A stretch of DNA of 64,000 nt from Rubrivivax sp. A210 (GCF_904426505.1 NZ_CAJGBN010000012.1:558001-622000); one strand, 5' to 3'. Positions 25,075-34,130 are shown, counted from the first letter of the stretch. Numbers and translations are program-made. The notes: a model not told the origin generated them from the letters alone.

Positions 25075-26103
25075 ATGAAAAAATCTCTGCTCGCCCTGGC
25101 CGCGCTGACCGCGTTCGCCGGTGCCGCTTCGGCCCAATCGTCGGTCACCCTGTTCGGCATCGTTGACCTCAACGTCCAGAGCGTCAAGAACGGCTCCGCC
25201 GGTTCGCTGAAGTCGCTGTCGACCGGTGGTATCAACACCAACCGCCTCGGCTTCCGCGGCATCGAAGACCTGGGTGGCGGCCTGCGCGCCGGCTTCTGGA
25301 TCGAAGGCCAGATCAACCCCGACACCGGTGCCGGCCCGCAAGACTGGCGTCGCCGCTCCACCGCCAGCCTGATCGGCGGTTTCGGTGAAATCCGCCTCGG
25401 CCGCGACTACACCCCGACCTTCAACAACTGGGCCGCCTTCGACCCGTTCGGCACCAACGGTGTCGCCGACTCGAACAAGCTGCGTCTGGCCCTGGGTTCG
25501 GGCGCCGGCACGGTCACCCGCGCCGACAACACCATCGCCTACTTCCTGCCGGCCATGGGTGGCCTGTATGGCCAGTTCCAGGTTGCCGCCGCCGAAGGCG
25601 CCACCGGCAACAAGGAACTCTCGGGTCGCGTCGGCTATGCCGCGGGTCCGCTGAACGTTGGTGGTGCCTACATGGTCACCAAGAAGACCGGCACCATGGC
25701 CGACGACTACAAGACCTTCAACATGGGTGCTTCGTTCAACCTCGGCATGGCCACCCTGCAGGGCGCCTACGAAAAGAACAAGTACAACAAGGAAGACCAG
25801 AAGCTGGTCATGCTGGGTGCCCTGGTGCCGCTGGGTTCGGGTACCTTCAAGGTCTCGTACATCAAGTCCAAGGGTGACACCGGCAGCACCACGCTGACCA
25901 ACCAGTACGACTTCAAGCAGTTCGGCTTCGGCTACGTGTACGACCTGTCGAAGCGCACTGCGCTGTACGGCGCCTACGCCCGTCTCGACAACGCCGGCAC
26001 CACGGCCAACGGCGCCAACCAGGCCATCGCGGGCGGCAACGCCGGCATCCTGCGCGGCGAAAACTCGACCGGCTACCAGTTCGGTATCCGTCACATGTTC
26101 TGA
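25075..26103 (+). CDS. General porin, Omp32 type
   Basis: A 342-residue outer-membrane trimeric beta-barrel porin for small anionic solutes. The signal peptide is MKKSLLALAALTAFAGAASA, cleaved before QSSVTLFG. SSVTLFGIVDLNV is the conserved first strand, followed by NRLGFRGIEDLGGGLRAGF. The L3 constriction region is near residues 105-150, and the C-terminal strand ends GIRHMF with the terminal Phe needed for BAM-mediated assembly. Codon use favours GGT, GCC and AAG more than neighbouring genes, a mark of high expression. A strong terminator follows. Confidence 0.94.
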   Translation: MKKSLLALAALTAFAGAASAQSSVTLFGIVDLNVQSVKNGSAGSLKSLSTGGINTNRLGFRGIEDLGGGLRAGFWIEGQINPDTGAGPQDWRRRSTASLIGGFGEIRLGRDYTPTFNNWAAFDPFGTNGVADSNKLRLALGSGAGTVTRADNTIAYFLPAMGGLYGQFQVAAAEGATGNKELSGRVGYAAGPLNVGGAYMVTKKTGTMADDYKTFNMGASFNLGMATLQGAYEKNKYNKEDQKLVMLGALVPLGSGTFKVSYIKSKGDTGSTTLTNQYDFKQFGFGYVYDLSKRTALYGAYARLDNAGTTANGANQAIAGGNAGILRGENSTGYQFGIRHMF

Positions 26104-26144
26104 TCGCCGGCGGGGTGCCGCGCGCACCCTGCCAGCTGTTCGAG

Positions 26145-26168
26145 CGGCCGCCTTCGGGCGGCCGTTTT
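26145..26168 (+). terminator. Intrinsic terminator after porin 1
   Basis: CGGCCGCC (26145-26152), a TTCG tetraloop and GGCGGCCG (26157-26164) form a perfect 8-bp stem followed by TTTT. It lies 42 bp after the porin stop and 43 bp before the next gene. Confidence 0.9.
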
Positions 26169-26198
26169 CATGGGCGCGCCCCGCGCCGCCAATTCCGG

Positions 26199-26204
26199 TA
26201 TGAC
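26199..26204 (+). promoter_or_regulatory. -10 box for the DUF3047 gene, leaderless arrangement
   Basis: TATGAC ends 6 nt before the ATG at 26211, so a start seven bases after the hexamer falls on the A of the start codon. There is no Shine-Dalgarno sequence. Confidence 0.35.
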
Positions 26205-26210
26205 CCCGCC

Positions 26211-26900
26211 ATGACCTCGCGCCTCGCCTTCTGCCTGTTCGCCTTTTTGCTGGCGGGCTGCGCCTCGGCACCCCTTGACACGGCCCCGGCCGCGGCCATC
26301 GATGCCTGGCAGCCGGTGCTGCTGCCAGGCAAGCCCGCCACCCGCTACAGCCGCGAGGACAAGGAGGGCCGCAAGGCCATCGCCGCGGTCTCCGAACAAT
26401 CGGCCAGCCTGTGGCGACGCCAGGCGGCCATTGCGCCCGAGCGCGTCGGCGCGGTGCATTTCTCGTGGTGGGTGCAGGATCTGGTGCCCGGCGGCAACGT
26501 CGCCGACATCGACCGCGAGGACGCACCGGCGCGCGTGATCTTCGGCTTCGCCGGCGATCTCTCGCGCCTCAACCTGCGCACGCGCATGATGTACGACCTC
26601 GCCGAGGCCCTGACCGGCGAGAAGCCGCCCTATGCGACGCTGATGTATGTCTGGGACGCGACGGCTCCGGTGGGCTCGGTCATCGTCAACCCGCGCAGCG
26701 ACCGCATCCGCAAGATCGTGGTCGATTCCGGACCGGGCGAGCTGCGCCGCTGGCGCGACCACCGTCGCGACCTGGCGGCCGACTTCCGGCTCGCCTTCGA
26801 CGAGGCGCCCGGCGCGCTGACCTCGATCGCGGTGATGACCGACAGCGACAACACGCGCTCGCAGGCGACCTCCTGGTACGGATCGGTCGAACTCGACTGA
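26211..26900 (+). CDS. DUF3047 lipoprotein
   Basis: A 229-residue probable lipoprotein: signal MTSRLAFCLFAFLLAGC with lipobox LLAGC (Cys17). The mature part matches DUF3047, a conserved family without known function. Typical features are the VHFSWWVQDLVPGGNVADIDREDAPARVIFGF segment and YVWDATAPVGSVIVNPRSDRIRKIVV. The family appears to have a jelly-roll-like beta domain with conserved Trp/Asp residues and is often annotated as a possible carbohydrate-binding or periplasmic protein. It sits between two porin genes and may act at the outer membrane. Function is not assigned. Confidence 0.85.
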   Translation: MTSRLAFCLFAFLLAGCASAPLDTAPAAAIDAWQPVLLPGKPATRYSREDKEGRKAIAAVSEQSASLWRRQAAIAPERVGAVHFSWWVQDLVPGGNVADIDREDAPARVIFGFAGDLSRLNLRTRMMYDLAEALTGEKPPYATLMYVWDATAPVGSVIVNPRSDRIRKIVVDSGPGELRRWRDHRRDLAADFRLAFDEAPGALTSIAVMTDSDNTRSQATSWYGSVELD

Positions 26901-26985
26901 GGCTTCCCGGAGGTGGGGGGGGGAATCCGGGCCGCCGGAGGGCGGGTCTGCCATGTAGAGCGGCTGCGGCCCTGCCTCCGTCTTG

Positions 26986-27028
26986 CCACGCTAGGGGTAA
27001 CTGAGCGTGGACGGCTTGCAACAAGCCG
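26986..27028 (+). promoter_or_regulatory. Two adjacent inverted repeats upstream of porin 2
   Basis: CCACGCT (26986-26992) pairs with AGCGTGG (27004-27010). Immediately after it, CGGCTTG (27012-27018) pairs with CAAGCCG (27022-27028) around CAA. They lie 65-107 bp before the porin 2 start. They could be a regulator operator or structured 5' leader of the porin mRNA; the tight CAA loop suggests a DNA operator as well as a hairpin. Confidence 0.4.
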
Positions 27029-27092
27029 CCACCGGAGACCCCCCTCTGCAGAAAAATAGAGTGTTAGCGACTGCTCGCCCGGAGACACCCCC

Positions 27093-28325
27093 ATGAAGAA
27101 GCTTTTCGCGCTCTCGGCGCTGGCCCTGGCCGCCACCACCTGCGCCGCCCAGTCCAGCGTCACCATCTACGGCATCCTGGACGGCGGCGTGACCCGCGTT
27201 TCCGGGCTCAAGGGCGGCTCGGTCAAGGCGCTGTCCAGCGGCATCATGGACGGCTCGCGCCTGGGCTTCCGCGGCAATGAAGACCTGGGCGGCGGCTACC
27301 GCGCCATCTTCACGATGGAACACCGCTTCGAGATGGACAACGGCACCGTCAGCAACCGCCCAGCCTCGGGCTCGCAACTGCCCGACCGCGTCTCACAGGC
27401 CACGCAGCTGGGCCTGCCCACCGTCTTCCAGCCGGTGGTCACCGCGGTAGCCGCCAGCATCGGCAACACCATCGGCGTCAACCTGGCCGGCGGCTTCTGG
27501 GACCGGCAGATCTATGCCGGCCTGATCACCCCCTTCGGCGCCATCATCGCCGGCCGCCAGTACACGCCGGCCTATGAGATCAGCGCCACCTTCGACACCA
27601 TGGGCACGCAGTCGGCCCTGGCCGCCGGCCAGGTCGGTGCCATCCCCTCGGCCATCGACATCCGCCTGTCCAACTCCATCGCCTACCGCATCCAGAAGGA
27701 CGGATTCACGGCCTCGCTGATGGTGGCCGCGGGCGAGAATTCAACCACCACCGGCCACATGATGGGCGGCATGGTCATGTACAAAGGCGAGCGCTTCTCG
27801 GTGGGCTTCGGCTACAACTCGCGCGAGAACGAGCGCGCCGAAAAGTCGCTTACCAGCACCATCATTGGCGGCACGCTCAACCTGGGCCCGGGCACGGCCT
27901 ATGCGGCCATGGTCCAGGTCAAGGACGACCACCCCTCGGGCCTGTCCGGCATCGCGGCCTCGGTCACCGGCGCCGTCGGCCCCACGAATGCGGCCATCAT
28001 CCAGAACGCCTTCATCAACGGCTTCAAGCAGGACGGCCGCATCCTGCACGGCGGCTACAAGCTGACCACGGGCCCGAACACGGTCTATGTGGCCTACAGC
28101 CGCTTCGACGACAAGCGCATCATCAATGCCGACACCAGCTCCTATGGCGTGGCCTACACCTACTCGCTGTCCAAGCGCACCGATCTCAATGCGGTGCTGA
28201 CGCGCTTCGTCAACAGCGGCAGCGGCCAGGCCGCACCGGGCGGCGCCGGCTACCTGGGCGGCGTGACCTCGGCCGCCGGCGTCGACTCCACCAGCATGGC
28301 CCTGGGCCTGCGCCACCGCTTCTGA
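27093..28325 (+). CDS. Gram-negative porin (Omp32-like), second copy
   Basis: A 410-residue outer-membrane porin with signal peptide MKKLFALSALALAATTCAAQ. SSVTIYGILDGGV is the first strand, SRLGFRGNEDLGGGYRAIFTMEHRF the second and third. The C-terminus ends MALGLRHRF with terminal Phe. It is longer than porin 1, mainly from an insertion near residues 85-125 (RVSQATQLGLPTVFQPVVTAVAASIGN), so its loop 3 and substrate range probably differ. The ribosome site GGAG (27081-27084) lies in GGAGACA, which is complementary to the CU-rich segment of the candidate small RNA. A peptide-type ABC importer follows and could use it as the outer-membrane gate. Confidence 0.92.
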   Translation: MKKLFALSALALAATTCAAQSSVTIYGILDGGVTRVSGLKGGSVKALSSGIMDGSRLGFRGNEDLGGGYRAIFTMEHRFEMDNGTVSNRPASGSQLPDRVSQATQLGLPTVFQPVVTAVAASIGNTIGVNLAGGFWDRQIYAGLITPFGAIIAGRQYTPAYEISATFDTMGTQSALAAGQVGAIPSAIDIRLSNSIAYRIQKDGFTASLMVAAGENSTTTGHMMGGMVMYKGERFSVGFGYNSRENERAEKSLTSTIIGGTLNLGPGTAYAAMVQVKDDHPSGLSGIAASVTGAVGPTNAAIIQNAFINGFKQDGRILHGGYKLTTGPNTVYVAYSRFDDKRIINADTSSYGVAYTYSLSKRTDLNAVLTRFVNSGSGQAAPGGAGYLGGVTSAAGVDSTSMALGLRHRF

Positions 28326-28358
28326 GCCCGGCCGCCGCACGCTGCTTGCGGCATCATC

Positions 28359-28395
28359 GAGCCCGCACGGCCACCGGCCGAGCGGGCTCGCTTCA
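28359..28395 (+). terminator. Probable terminator after porin 2
   Basis: GAGCCCG (28359-28365) pairs with CGGGCTC (28383-28389), with GGCC/GGCC pairing inside the loop. The tail GCTTCATT is only weakly T-rich. It lies about 35 bp after the porin stop and 44 bp before the ABC permease gene. Confidence 0.5.
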
Positions 28396-28432
28396 TTGGG
28401 GCCGTCCAACCCTGGCCGCCCTGCCCTGACCC

Positions 28433-29416
28433 ATGCTGGCCTTCATCCTCCGCCGCCTGCTGCAAGCCCTGGTCGTGATGCTCACGGTGGCCTTCATCGC
28501 CTTCATGCTGTTCCAGTATGTCGGCGACCCGGTCACCAGCCTGCTGGGCCAGGACGCCACCCAAGAGCAGCGCGAGCAGCTGCGGCGCGATCTCGGCATC
28601 GACAAGCCCTTCCCGGTGCAGTTCGCGCGCTTCGCGGCCAACGCCGCACAGGGCGAGTTCGGCCTCAGCCTGCGCCAGGGCCGCAAGGTCTCGACGCTGA
28701 TCGCCGAACGCTTTCCGGCCACGCTGGAGCTGGCGCTGGCCGCGGCGGTGATCGCGCTGGGCCTGGGCCTGCCGCTGGGCGTCTATGCGGCGCTGCGGCG
28801 CGGCCGCTTCGGCGCCCAGCTGGTGATGACGCTGTCGCTGCTGGGCGTCTCGCTGCCGACCTTTCTGATCGGCATCCTGCTCATCCTGGTGTTCTCGGTG
28901 ACGCTGCAATGGCTGCCCAGCTTCGGCCGCGGCGAGGTCGTCACCTTCGGCTCCTGGAGCACCGGCCTGCTCACGCGCGACGGCTGGCAGCACCTGCTGC
29001 TGCCGGCGCTCACGCTGAGCGTGTTCCAGCTCGCCCTCATCATGCGACTGGTGCGGGCCGAGATGCTGGAGGTGCTGCGCAGCGACTACATCCGCTTCGC
29101 CCGCGCCCGCGGCCTGCGCGACGGCAGCATCCACTTCGGCCATGCGCTGCGCAACACCCTGGTGCCGGTGATCACCATCACCGGGCTGCAACTGGGCAGC
29201 CTGATCGCTTTTGCCATCATCACCGAGACCGTGTTCCAGTGGCCCGGCATGGGATTTCTCTTCATCCAGGCGGTGCAGTTCGCCGACGTGCCGGTGATGG
29301 CGGCCTACCTGTGCCTGATTGCGCTGATTTTCGTTGCCGTCAATCTGGCCGTGGACCTGCTGTATTTCGCTGTCGATCCGCGCCTGCGCGTCGAGCGACC
29401 CTTGGGCGGGCACTGA
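28433..29416 (+). CDS. Peptide/nickel-type ABC transporter permease (DppB family)
   Basis: A 327-residue inner-membrane permease of the oligopeptide/dipeptide/nickel importer family. The N-terminal helix is MLAFILRRLLQALVVMLTVAFIAFMLF with the typical DPV element after it. The EAA loop is MLEVLRSDYIRFARARGLRDGSIHFGHALRNTLVP, in which ARARGL contacts the ATPases. About six membrane helices are visible. It is the first of four genes. No solute-binding protein gene is adjacent, so the substrate cannot be read from context; dpp, opp or glutathione-type are all possible. Confidence 0.9.
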   Translation: MLAFILRRLLQALVVMLTVAFIAFMLFQYVGDPVTSLLGQDATQEQREQLRRDLGIDKPFPVQFARFAANAAQGEFGLSLRQGRKVSTLIAERFPATLELALAAAVIALGLGLPLGVYAALRRGRFGAQLVMTLSLLGVSLPTFLIGILLILVFSVTLQWLPSFGRGEVVTFGSWSTGLLTRDGWQHLLLPALTLSVFQLALIMRLVRAEMLEVLRSDYIRFARARGLRDGSIHFGHALRNTLVPVITITGLQLGSLIAFAIITETVFQWPGMGFLFIQAVQFADVPVMAAYLCLIALIFVAVNLAVDLLYFAVDPRLRVERPLGGH

Positions 29417-30352
29417 ATGGCGCCGACGGAAGAAGAAGCTCCCGGCGGCCGCCTCGCGCGCTGGCTGGACAGCGATGTCTGGCACAGCTTCCGCCACTCG
29501 CCCACGGCGATGGTGGCGGCGCTGATCGCGGCGCTGTGCCTCGCGGTCTCGCTGTTCGCGCCCTGGGTGGCGCCGCACCAGCCCTTTGACCTGGCCACGC
29601 TGGACCTGCTCGATGCCCGCCTGCCGCCAGCCTGGCAGGAGGGCGGCAAGGCCACCTACCTGCTGGGCACCGACGACCAGGGACGCGACATCCTCTCGGC
29701 GCTGTTCTATGGCGCGCGCATCTCGCTCTTCGTCGGCTTCGCCTCGGTGCTGTTGTCCATGCTGGTGGGCGTGGGCCTGGGCCTGCTGTCGGGCTTCGTC
29801 GGCGGCGCGGTCGACGCCTTCATCATGCGCGTCTGCGACGTGATGCTGTCATTCCCGTCCATCCTGGTCGCGCTGCTCATCGACGGCGTCGGCCGCGCGC
29901 TCTTCCCCGATGCCCACGAGAGCCTGGCCTTCGGCGTGCTGATCCTGGCCATCGCCCTCACCGGCTGGGTGCAGTACGCGCGCACGGTACGTGGCAGCAC
30001 GATGGTGGAGCGCAACAAGGAATACGTGCAGGCGGCGCGCGTCATCGGCGTGGCGCCCTGGCGCATCATGTTCCGCCATGTCCTGCCCAATGTGCTGGGG
30101 CCGGTGCTGGTGCTGGCCACCATCCAGGTCGCGGCCGCCATCCTGACCGAGGCCACGCTGTCCTTCCTGGGCGTGGGCGTGCCGCCCACCTCGCCCTCGC
30201 TGGGCACGCTGATCCGCGTCGGCAACGACTTCCTGTTCTCGGGCGAGTGGTGGATCACCATCTTCCCGGGCGTGATGCTGGTGCTGATCGCGCTGTCGGT
30301 GAACCTGCTCGGCGACTGGCTGCGCGACGCGCTGAACCCGAGGCTGCGCTGA
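29417..30352 (+). CDS. Peptide/nickel-type ABC transporter permease (DppC family)
   Basis: A 311-residue partner permease. It starts directly after the DppB-type stop (0-bp gap). The N-terminal domain carries [36 protein letters not shown] and [27 protein letters not shown], which define the DppC/OppC branch (GTD.QGRD motif). The EAA loop is [31 protein letters not shown]. It ends [15 protein letters not shown], as usual. Its stop overlaps the next ATG by 1 nt. Confidence 0.92.
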   Translation: MAPTEEEAPGGRLARWLDSDVWHSFRHSPTAMVAALIAALCLAVSLFAPWVAPHQPFDLATLDLLDARLPPAWQEGGKATYLLGTDDQGRDILSALFYGARISLFVGFASVLLSMLVGVGLGLLSGFVGGAVDAFIMRVCDVMLSFPSILVALLIDGVGRALFPDAHESLAFGVLILAIALTGWVQYARTVRGSTMVERNKEYVQAARVIGVAPWRIMFRHVLPNVLGPVLVLATIQVAAAILTEATLSFLGVGVPPTSPSLGTLIRVGNDFLFSGEWWITIFPGVMLVLIALSVNLLGDWLRDALNPRLR

Positions 30353-31326
30353 TGGCCGCGCCGCTGCTGGAAGTGCGCCATCTGCGGGTCGAATTTCCCG
30401 GCCGCCGCGGCACGCTGCGGGCGCTGGACGACATCAGCTTCGGGATCGCGCCCGGCGAGATCCTGGGCGTGGTGGGCGAGTCGGGCGCCGGCAAGTCGCT
30501 CACCGGCGCCGCCATCATCGGCCTGCTCGAGCCGCCCGGGCGCATCGCCGGCGGCGAGATCCGGCTCGCCGGCCAGCGCATCGACAACTTGCCGCCCGAG
30601 GCGATGCGCGCACTGCGTGGCCGCCACATCGGCGCCATCTTTCAGGACCCGCTGACCTCGCTGAACCCGCTCTACACCGTAGGCCGCCAGCTCACCGAGA
30701 CGATTCGCACGCATCTGCCGGTGGATGCGGCCGAGGCGCGCCGGCGCGCCATCGCGCTGCTGCAAGAGACCGGCATCCCGGCCGCCGAGCAAAGGCTGGC
30801 CCAGTACCCGCACCAGTTCAGCGGCGGCATGCGCCAGCGCGTGGTCATCGCCCTGGCCCTGGCCGCCGAGCCACGGCTCATCGTCGCCGACGAGCCGACG
30901 ACGGCGCTGGACGTCTCCATCCAGGCCCAGATCATTGCCCTGCTGCAGCGCCTGTGCCGCGAGCGCGGCGCCGCGGTGATGCTGGTCACCCACGACATGG
31001 GCGTCATCGCCGAGGCCTGCGACCGCGTGGCCGTGCTCTATGCCGGGCGGATGGCCGAGATCGGGCCCGTGGCCGACGTCATCCACCGCCCCCGCCACCC
31101 CTACACCGTGGGCCTGATGGGCGCGATCCCGGCGATGGACGAAGACCGCGAGCGCCTGCTGCAGATCGACGGCGCCATGCCGCGCCTGGGCGCCATCCCG
31201 CCAGGTTGCGCCTTCCACCCGCGCTGCCCCCAGGCCCTGGCGCGCTGCCGCAGCGAGCGGCCGGAGTTGCTGGAGGCGGGCGCCAACCAGGCCACCCGCG
31301 CCGCCTGCTGGCTGGTGGCGCCATGA
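30352..31326 (+). CDS. Peptide-type ABC transporter ATPase (DppD family)
   Basis: A 324-residue ATP-binding subunit with Walker A GESGAGKS near residue 43, Q-loop [11 protein letters not shown], signature FSGGMRQR and Walker [13 protein letters not shown]. The H-loop is VTHDMG. The C-terminal oligopeptide extension has the [21 protein letters not shown] cysteines (C-x5-C-x6-C), which bind a 4Fe-4S cluster in DppD/OppD. It overlaps the next ATPase gene by 4 nt (ATGA). Confidence 0.93.
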   Translation: MAAPLLEVRHLRVEFPGRRGTLRALDDISFGIAPGEILGVVGESGAGKSLTGAAIIGLLEPPGRIAGGEIRLAGQRIDNLPPEAMRALRGRHIGAIFQDPLTSLNPLYTVGRQLTETIRTHLPVDAAEARRRAIALLQETGIPAAEQRLAQYPHQFSGGMRQRVVIALALAAEPRLIVADEPTTALDVSIQAQIIALLQRLCRERGAAVMLVTHDMGVIAEACDRVAVLYAGRMAEIGPVADVIHRPRHPYTVGLMGAIPAMDEDRERLLQIDGAMPRLGAIPPGCAFHPRCPQALARCRSERPELLEAGANQATRAACWLVAP

Positions 31327-32318
31327 CAGGTCCGCTGGTCGAGGTACACGATCTCGCCAAGACCTTCGAGGTCTCGGCGCCCTGGCTCGAACGCGCCATC
31401 GCGCGCAAGCCGCGCCTGTTCGTGTACGCGGTCGACGGCGTGTCCTTCGCCGTCGAGCGCGGCCAGACCCTGGCCCTGGTGGGCGAATCCGGCTGCGGCA
31501 AGAGCACGGTGGCGCGGCTGCTGCTGGGCCTGCACAGGCCCACGCGCGGACGTGTGGTCTTCGACGGCCAGGACTGCGGCGCCGCCCGCGCGGGCGCCGA
31601 ACAGCGCGCGCTGCGGCGGCGCATGCAGATGATCTTCCAGGATCCCTACGCCAGCCTCAACCCGCGCTGGAAGGTGGAGGACATCATCGGCGAGCCGCTG
31701 CGCGAGCACGGCCTGGCGGCCGGCGGCACCGAGCTGGCCGAGCGCGTGGCCGCGCTGCTGCTCTCGGTGGGCCTGGCGGCAGCCGACGGCGCCAGGTTTG
31801 CCCACCAGTTCAGCGGCGGCCAGCGCCAGCGCATCAGCATCGCCCGCGCGCTGGCGACGCAGCCCGAGTTCCTGGTCTGCGACGAGCCGACTTCGGCCCT
31901 CGATGTCTCGGTGCAGGCCCAGGTGCTCAACCTGATGAAGGACTTGCAGCGCGAGCGCGGCCTGACCTATCTCTTCATCAGCCACAACCTGGCGGTGGTG
32001 CGCCATGTCGCCGACGCCGTGGGCGTGATGTACCTGGGCCGCCTGGTCGAGCTGGCGCCCAAGCGCCAGGTCTTCGCTGCACCGCGCCACCCGTACACGC
32101 GCATGCTGCTGGATGCCATTCCCGACATCCACTTGAGCGGCCGTGCCCGCACGCCGGTGCAGGGCGAGGTGCCCAATCCGCTGGCGCCGCCCAGCGGCTG
32201 CGCCTTCCATCCGCGCTGTCCCCATGCCCAGGCGCGCTGCGCCGCTGAAAGGCCCGAGTGGCTCGAGTGCGATGGCGGGCTGGTGGCCTGCCACGCGGTG
32301 CAGGAAGGGCGGATCTGA
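31323..32318 (+). CDS. Peptide-type ABC transporter ATPase (DppF family)
   Basis: The 331-residue second ATP-binding subunit. Walker [10 protein letters not shown], signature FSGGQRQR and Walker [13 protein letters not shown] are intact; the H-loop is ISHNLA. The insertion after strand 2 ([22 protein letters not shown]) and the [20 protein letters not shown]e-S tail identify the DppF/OppF branch. It is the last gene of the importer operon and converges on lysA. Confidence 0.93.
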   Translation: MTGPLVEVHDLAKTFEVSAPWLERAIARKPRLFVYAVDGVSFAVERGQTLALVGESGCGKSTVARLLLGLHRPTRGRVVFDGQDCGAARAGAEQRALRRRMQMIFQDPYASLNPRWKVEDIIGEPLREHGLAAGGTELAERVAALLLSVGLAAADGARFAHQFSGGQRQRISIARALATQPEFLVCDEPTSALDVSVQAQVLNLMKDLQRERGLTYLFISHNLAVVRHVADAVGVMYLGRLVELAPKRQVFAAPRHPYTRMLLDAIPDIHLSGRARTPVQGEVPNPLAPPSGCAFHPRCPHAQARCAAERPEWLECDGGLVACHAVQEGRI

Positions 32319-32323
32319 GAGCC

Positions 32324-32343
32324 GGCTAGATCAGGCTAGATCA
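32324..32343. repeat. 10-bp perfect tandem duplication at the lysA stop
   Basis: GGCTAGATCA occurs twice in tandem (32324-32333, 32334-32343). The second copy encodes the last Ile codon and the TAG stop of lysA on the minus strand. It is probably a recent slippage duplication without coding effect. Confidence 0.8.
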
Positions 32344-33601
32344 GACGTTCATCGGCGAAAAGCGTGGCCACCTTCTCGCGCTGGCGGATCAGATGCACCG
32401 CATCGCCGTCCACCATCACCTCGGCCGCACGCGGCCGTGTGTTGTAGTTGCTGGCCATCGCCAGGCCATAGGCACCGGCCGAGAGCACGGCCAGCACATC
32501 GCCGGGCGCCACCGCCAGCGCGCGCTCGCGGCCCAGCCAATCGCCCGATTCGCAGACCGGGCCGACGACGTCCCAGGTGGTCGCCGCAGCGTCGCGCGGG
32601 GTGCAGGGCTCGATGGCCATCCAGGCCTCGTACATGGCCGGCCGCATCAGGTCGTTCATCGCGGCGTCGACGATGCAGAAGTTCTTCGCCTCGCCCGGCT
32701 TGAGGTAGAGCACCTCGGTCAGCAGCACACCGGCATTGCCCACCATCGAGCGGCCCGGCTCCAGCAGCAGTTGGCGGCCACCGTGGCCGCGGGCATCCAG
32801 GCGCTGCAGCACGCGGGCCACGAGTTCGTCGGCGCGCGGCGGCTGCTCGTCGGTGTAGGTGATGCCCAGGCCGCCGCCGATATCGACGTGGTGGATGGGG
32901 ATGCCGGCGGCCTCGACCGCCTCAACCAGGTCAAGCAGGCGGTCGAGCGCGTCGATGAAGGGCTCGATCTGGGTGATCTGCGAGCCGATGTGGCTGTCGA
33001 TGCCCTGCACCTGCAGGCCCGGCAGCGCGGCGGCGTGGCGGTAGGCGGCCAGGGCACGGTCGTGCGCGATGCCGAACTTGTTGCCCTTGAGCCCGGTGGA
33101 GATGTAGGGATGGGTGCCGGCGTCGACATCGGGGTTGACGCGCAGGCTCACTGGCGCGCGCCGGCCCAGGGCCAGCGCCACCTCGTTCAGGCGGTCGAGC
33201 TCGCCTTCGCTCTCGACATTGAAGCAATGCACGCCGGCGGCCAGGGCCTGCTCCATCTCGGCTCGCGTCTTGCCGACGCCCGAGAAGACCACGCGCGAAG
33301 CGTCACCGCCGGCAGCCAGCACGCGCTGCAGCTCGCCGCCGCTGACGATGTCGAAGCCGCAGCCCTCGGCGGCAAAGGTCTGCAGCACGGCCAGGCTGCT
33401 GTTGGCCTTCATCGCGTAGCACACCAAATGCGGCCGGCCCTGCAGCGCCTGGTGGTAGGCGCGCGCCGCAGCGCGCATGGCCTGGCGCGAGTACACGTAG
33501 AGCGGGGTGCCGAATTCGCGCGCCAGCGCGGCGAGCGAGTGGCCCTCGAGCCGCAGTTCGCCGCCCGCGCGGGCCAGCCAGGGGGCGCCGGGCAGGCTCA
33601 T
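32336..33601 (-). CDS. lysA: Diaminopimelate decarboxylase
   Basis: A 421-residue PLP enzyme that makes lysine from meso-diaminopimelate. Lys65 in YAMKANS binds PLP; HIGSQI and the GGGLGI loop bind the phosphate; EPGRS and CESGDWLG (Cys from the partner subunit) form the active site. The ATG overlaps the lptM stop by 4 nt, giving the typical start MSLPGAPWL. The tail RQREKVATLFADERLI is normal. It is transcribed from the lptM promoter. Confidence 0.97.
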   Translation of the reverse strand: MSLPGAPWLARAGGELRLEGHSLAALAREFGTPLYVYSRQAMRAAARAYHQALQGRPHLVCYAMKANSSLAVLQTFAAEGCGFDIVSGGELQRVLAAGGDASRVVFSGVGKTRAEMEQALAAGVHCFNVESEGELDRLNEVALALGRRAPVSLRVNPDVDAGTHPYISTGLKGNKFGIAHDRALAAYRHAAALPGLQVQGIDSHIGSQITQIEPFIDALDRLLDLVEAVEAAGIPIHHVDIGGGLGITYTDEQPPRADELVARVLQRLDARGHGGRQLLLEPGRSMVGNAGVLLTEVLYLKPGEAKNFCIVDAAMNDLMRPAMYEAWMAIEPCTPRDAAATTWDVVGPVCESGDWLGRERALAVAPGDVLAVLSAGAYGLAMASNYNTRPRAAEVMVDGDAVHLIRQREKVATLFADERLI

Positions 33602-33756
33602 CGCGGCGCCGCCGCGCTGGCCGGGGCGGCGGGCGCTGCCGCCTTCGGAAGCGTCAGCGGGCCCTTCTGGCCGCAGCCGGCGACCAGCAGACCCATACCC
33701 GCGCAAAGCAGGGTGGCAAGCCTCAGGGCTAAACTCGATTGCAACATCTCACGCAT
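33598..33756 (-). CDS. lptM: LPS-assembly lipoprotein LptM (YifL)
   Basis: A 52-residue lipoprotein with lipobox LLVAGC and then the diagnostic CGQKGPLTLP. LptM stabilises the LptDE translocon for lipopolysaccharide. It lies upstream of lysA, as in many proteobacteria, overlapping it by 4 nt. Two starts are possible, 33756 (MREMLQ) and 33747 (MLQ). I prefer 33756 because a TAGAAT -10 box ends 7 nt before it. The tail is Pro/Ala-rich. Confidence 0.92.
   Translation of the reverse strand: MREMLQSSLALRLATLLCAGMGLLVAGCGQKGPLTLPKAAAPAAPASAAAPR
33730..33735 (+). promoter_or_regulatory. Possible cyaY -10 box inside lptM
   Basis: TAAACT on the plus strand, 33 nt before the cyaY ATG, lies within the lptM coding region. 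The predicted leader of about 27 nt carries AAGGGA (33758-33763), a ribosome site five bases from the ATG. Confidence 0.4.
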
Positions 33757-33763
33757 GCAAGGG

Positions 33764-33769
33764 ATTCTA
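33764..33769 (-). promoter_or_regulatory. -10 box for lptM-lysA, leaderless arrangement
   Basis: TAGAAT on the minus strand ends 7 nt before the lptM start. Its first base is the A of the divergent cyaY start codon, so the two 5' ends are interlocked within 12 bp. Confidence 0.5.
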
Positions 33770-34119
33770 TGAGCACGGCCCCCGCCGGATCGACTCTCAG
33801 CGACGCCGACTACCACCGCGAGGCCGCGGCCCTGCTGGCGCGCATCGAGGCTGCCACCGACCGCTGGCTGCAGGATGATGTGATCGATATCGACGCCCAG
33901 CGCACCGGCGGCCTGCTCGAACTGAGCTTCCCCGACGGCAGCAAGATCGTCGTCAACACCCAACCGCCGCTGCACGAGGTGTGGCTGGCGGCACGCGCCG
34001 GCGGCTATCACTACCGCTGGCAGGCCGGCCAATGGCTGGACACGCGCGACGGCGGCGATTTCCTGGCCGCACTGTCGCAGCACGCCAGCACCCAGGGCGG
34101 CAAGGAGTTGCGCTTCTAA
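33769..34119 (+). CDS. cyaY: Frataxin-like iron donor CyaY
   Basis: A 116-residue iron-binding protein that regulates iron-sulfur cluster assembly through IscS. The acidic ridge is on helix 1 (LSDADYHREAAALLARIEAATD) with DDVIDIDAQRTGGLLELSFPDGSKIVVNTQPPLHEVWLAARAGGYHY, the family signature. An N-terminal extension of about 8 residues (STAPAGST) precedes the fold. It is divergent from lptM with only 12 bp between start codons, an arrangement conserved in Burkholderiales. Confidence 0.95.
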   Translation: MSTAPAGSTLSDADYHREAAALLARIEAATDRWLQDDVIDIDAQRTGGLLELSFPDGSKIVVNTQPPLHEVWLAARAGGYHYRWQAGQWLDTRDGGDFLAALSQHASTQGGKELRF

Positions 34120-34130
34120 CGCCGGCAACG

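Noticed and set aside
26915..26923. A run of nine G between DUF3047 and porin 2
   Set aside because: It could be a phase-variation tract, but it lies outside coding sequence, 10 bp after a stop codon and about 170 bp before the next gene, and no promoter spacing depends on it.
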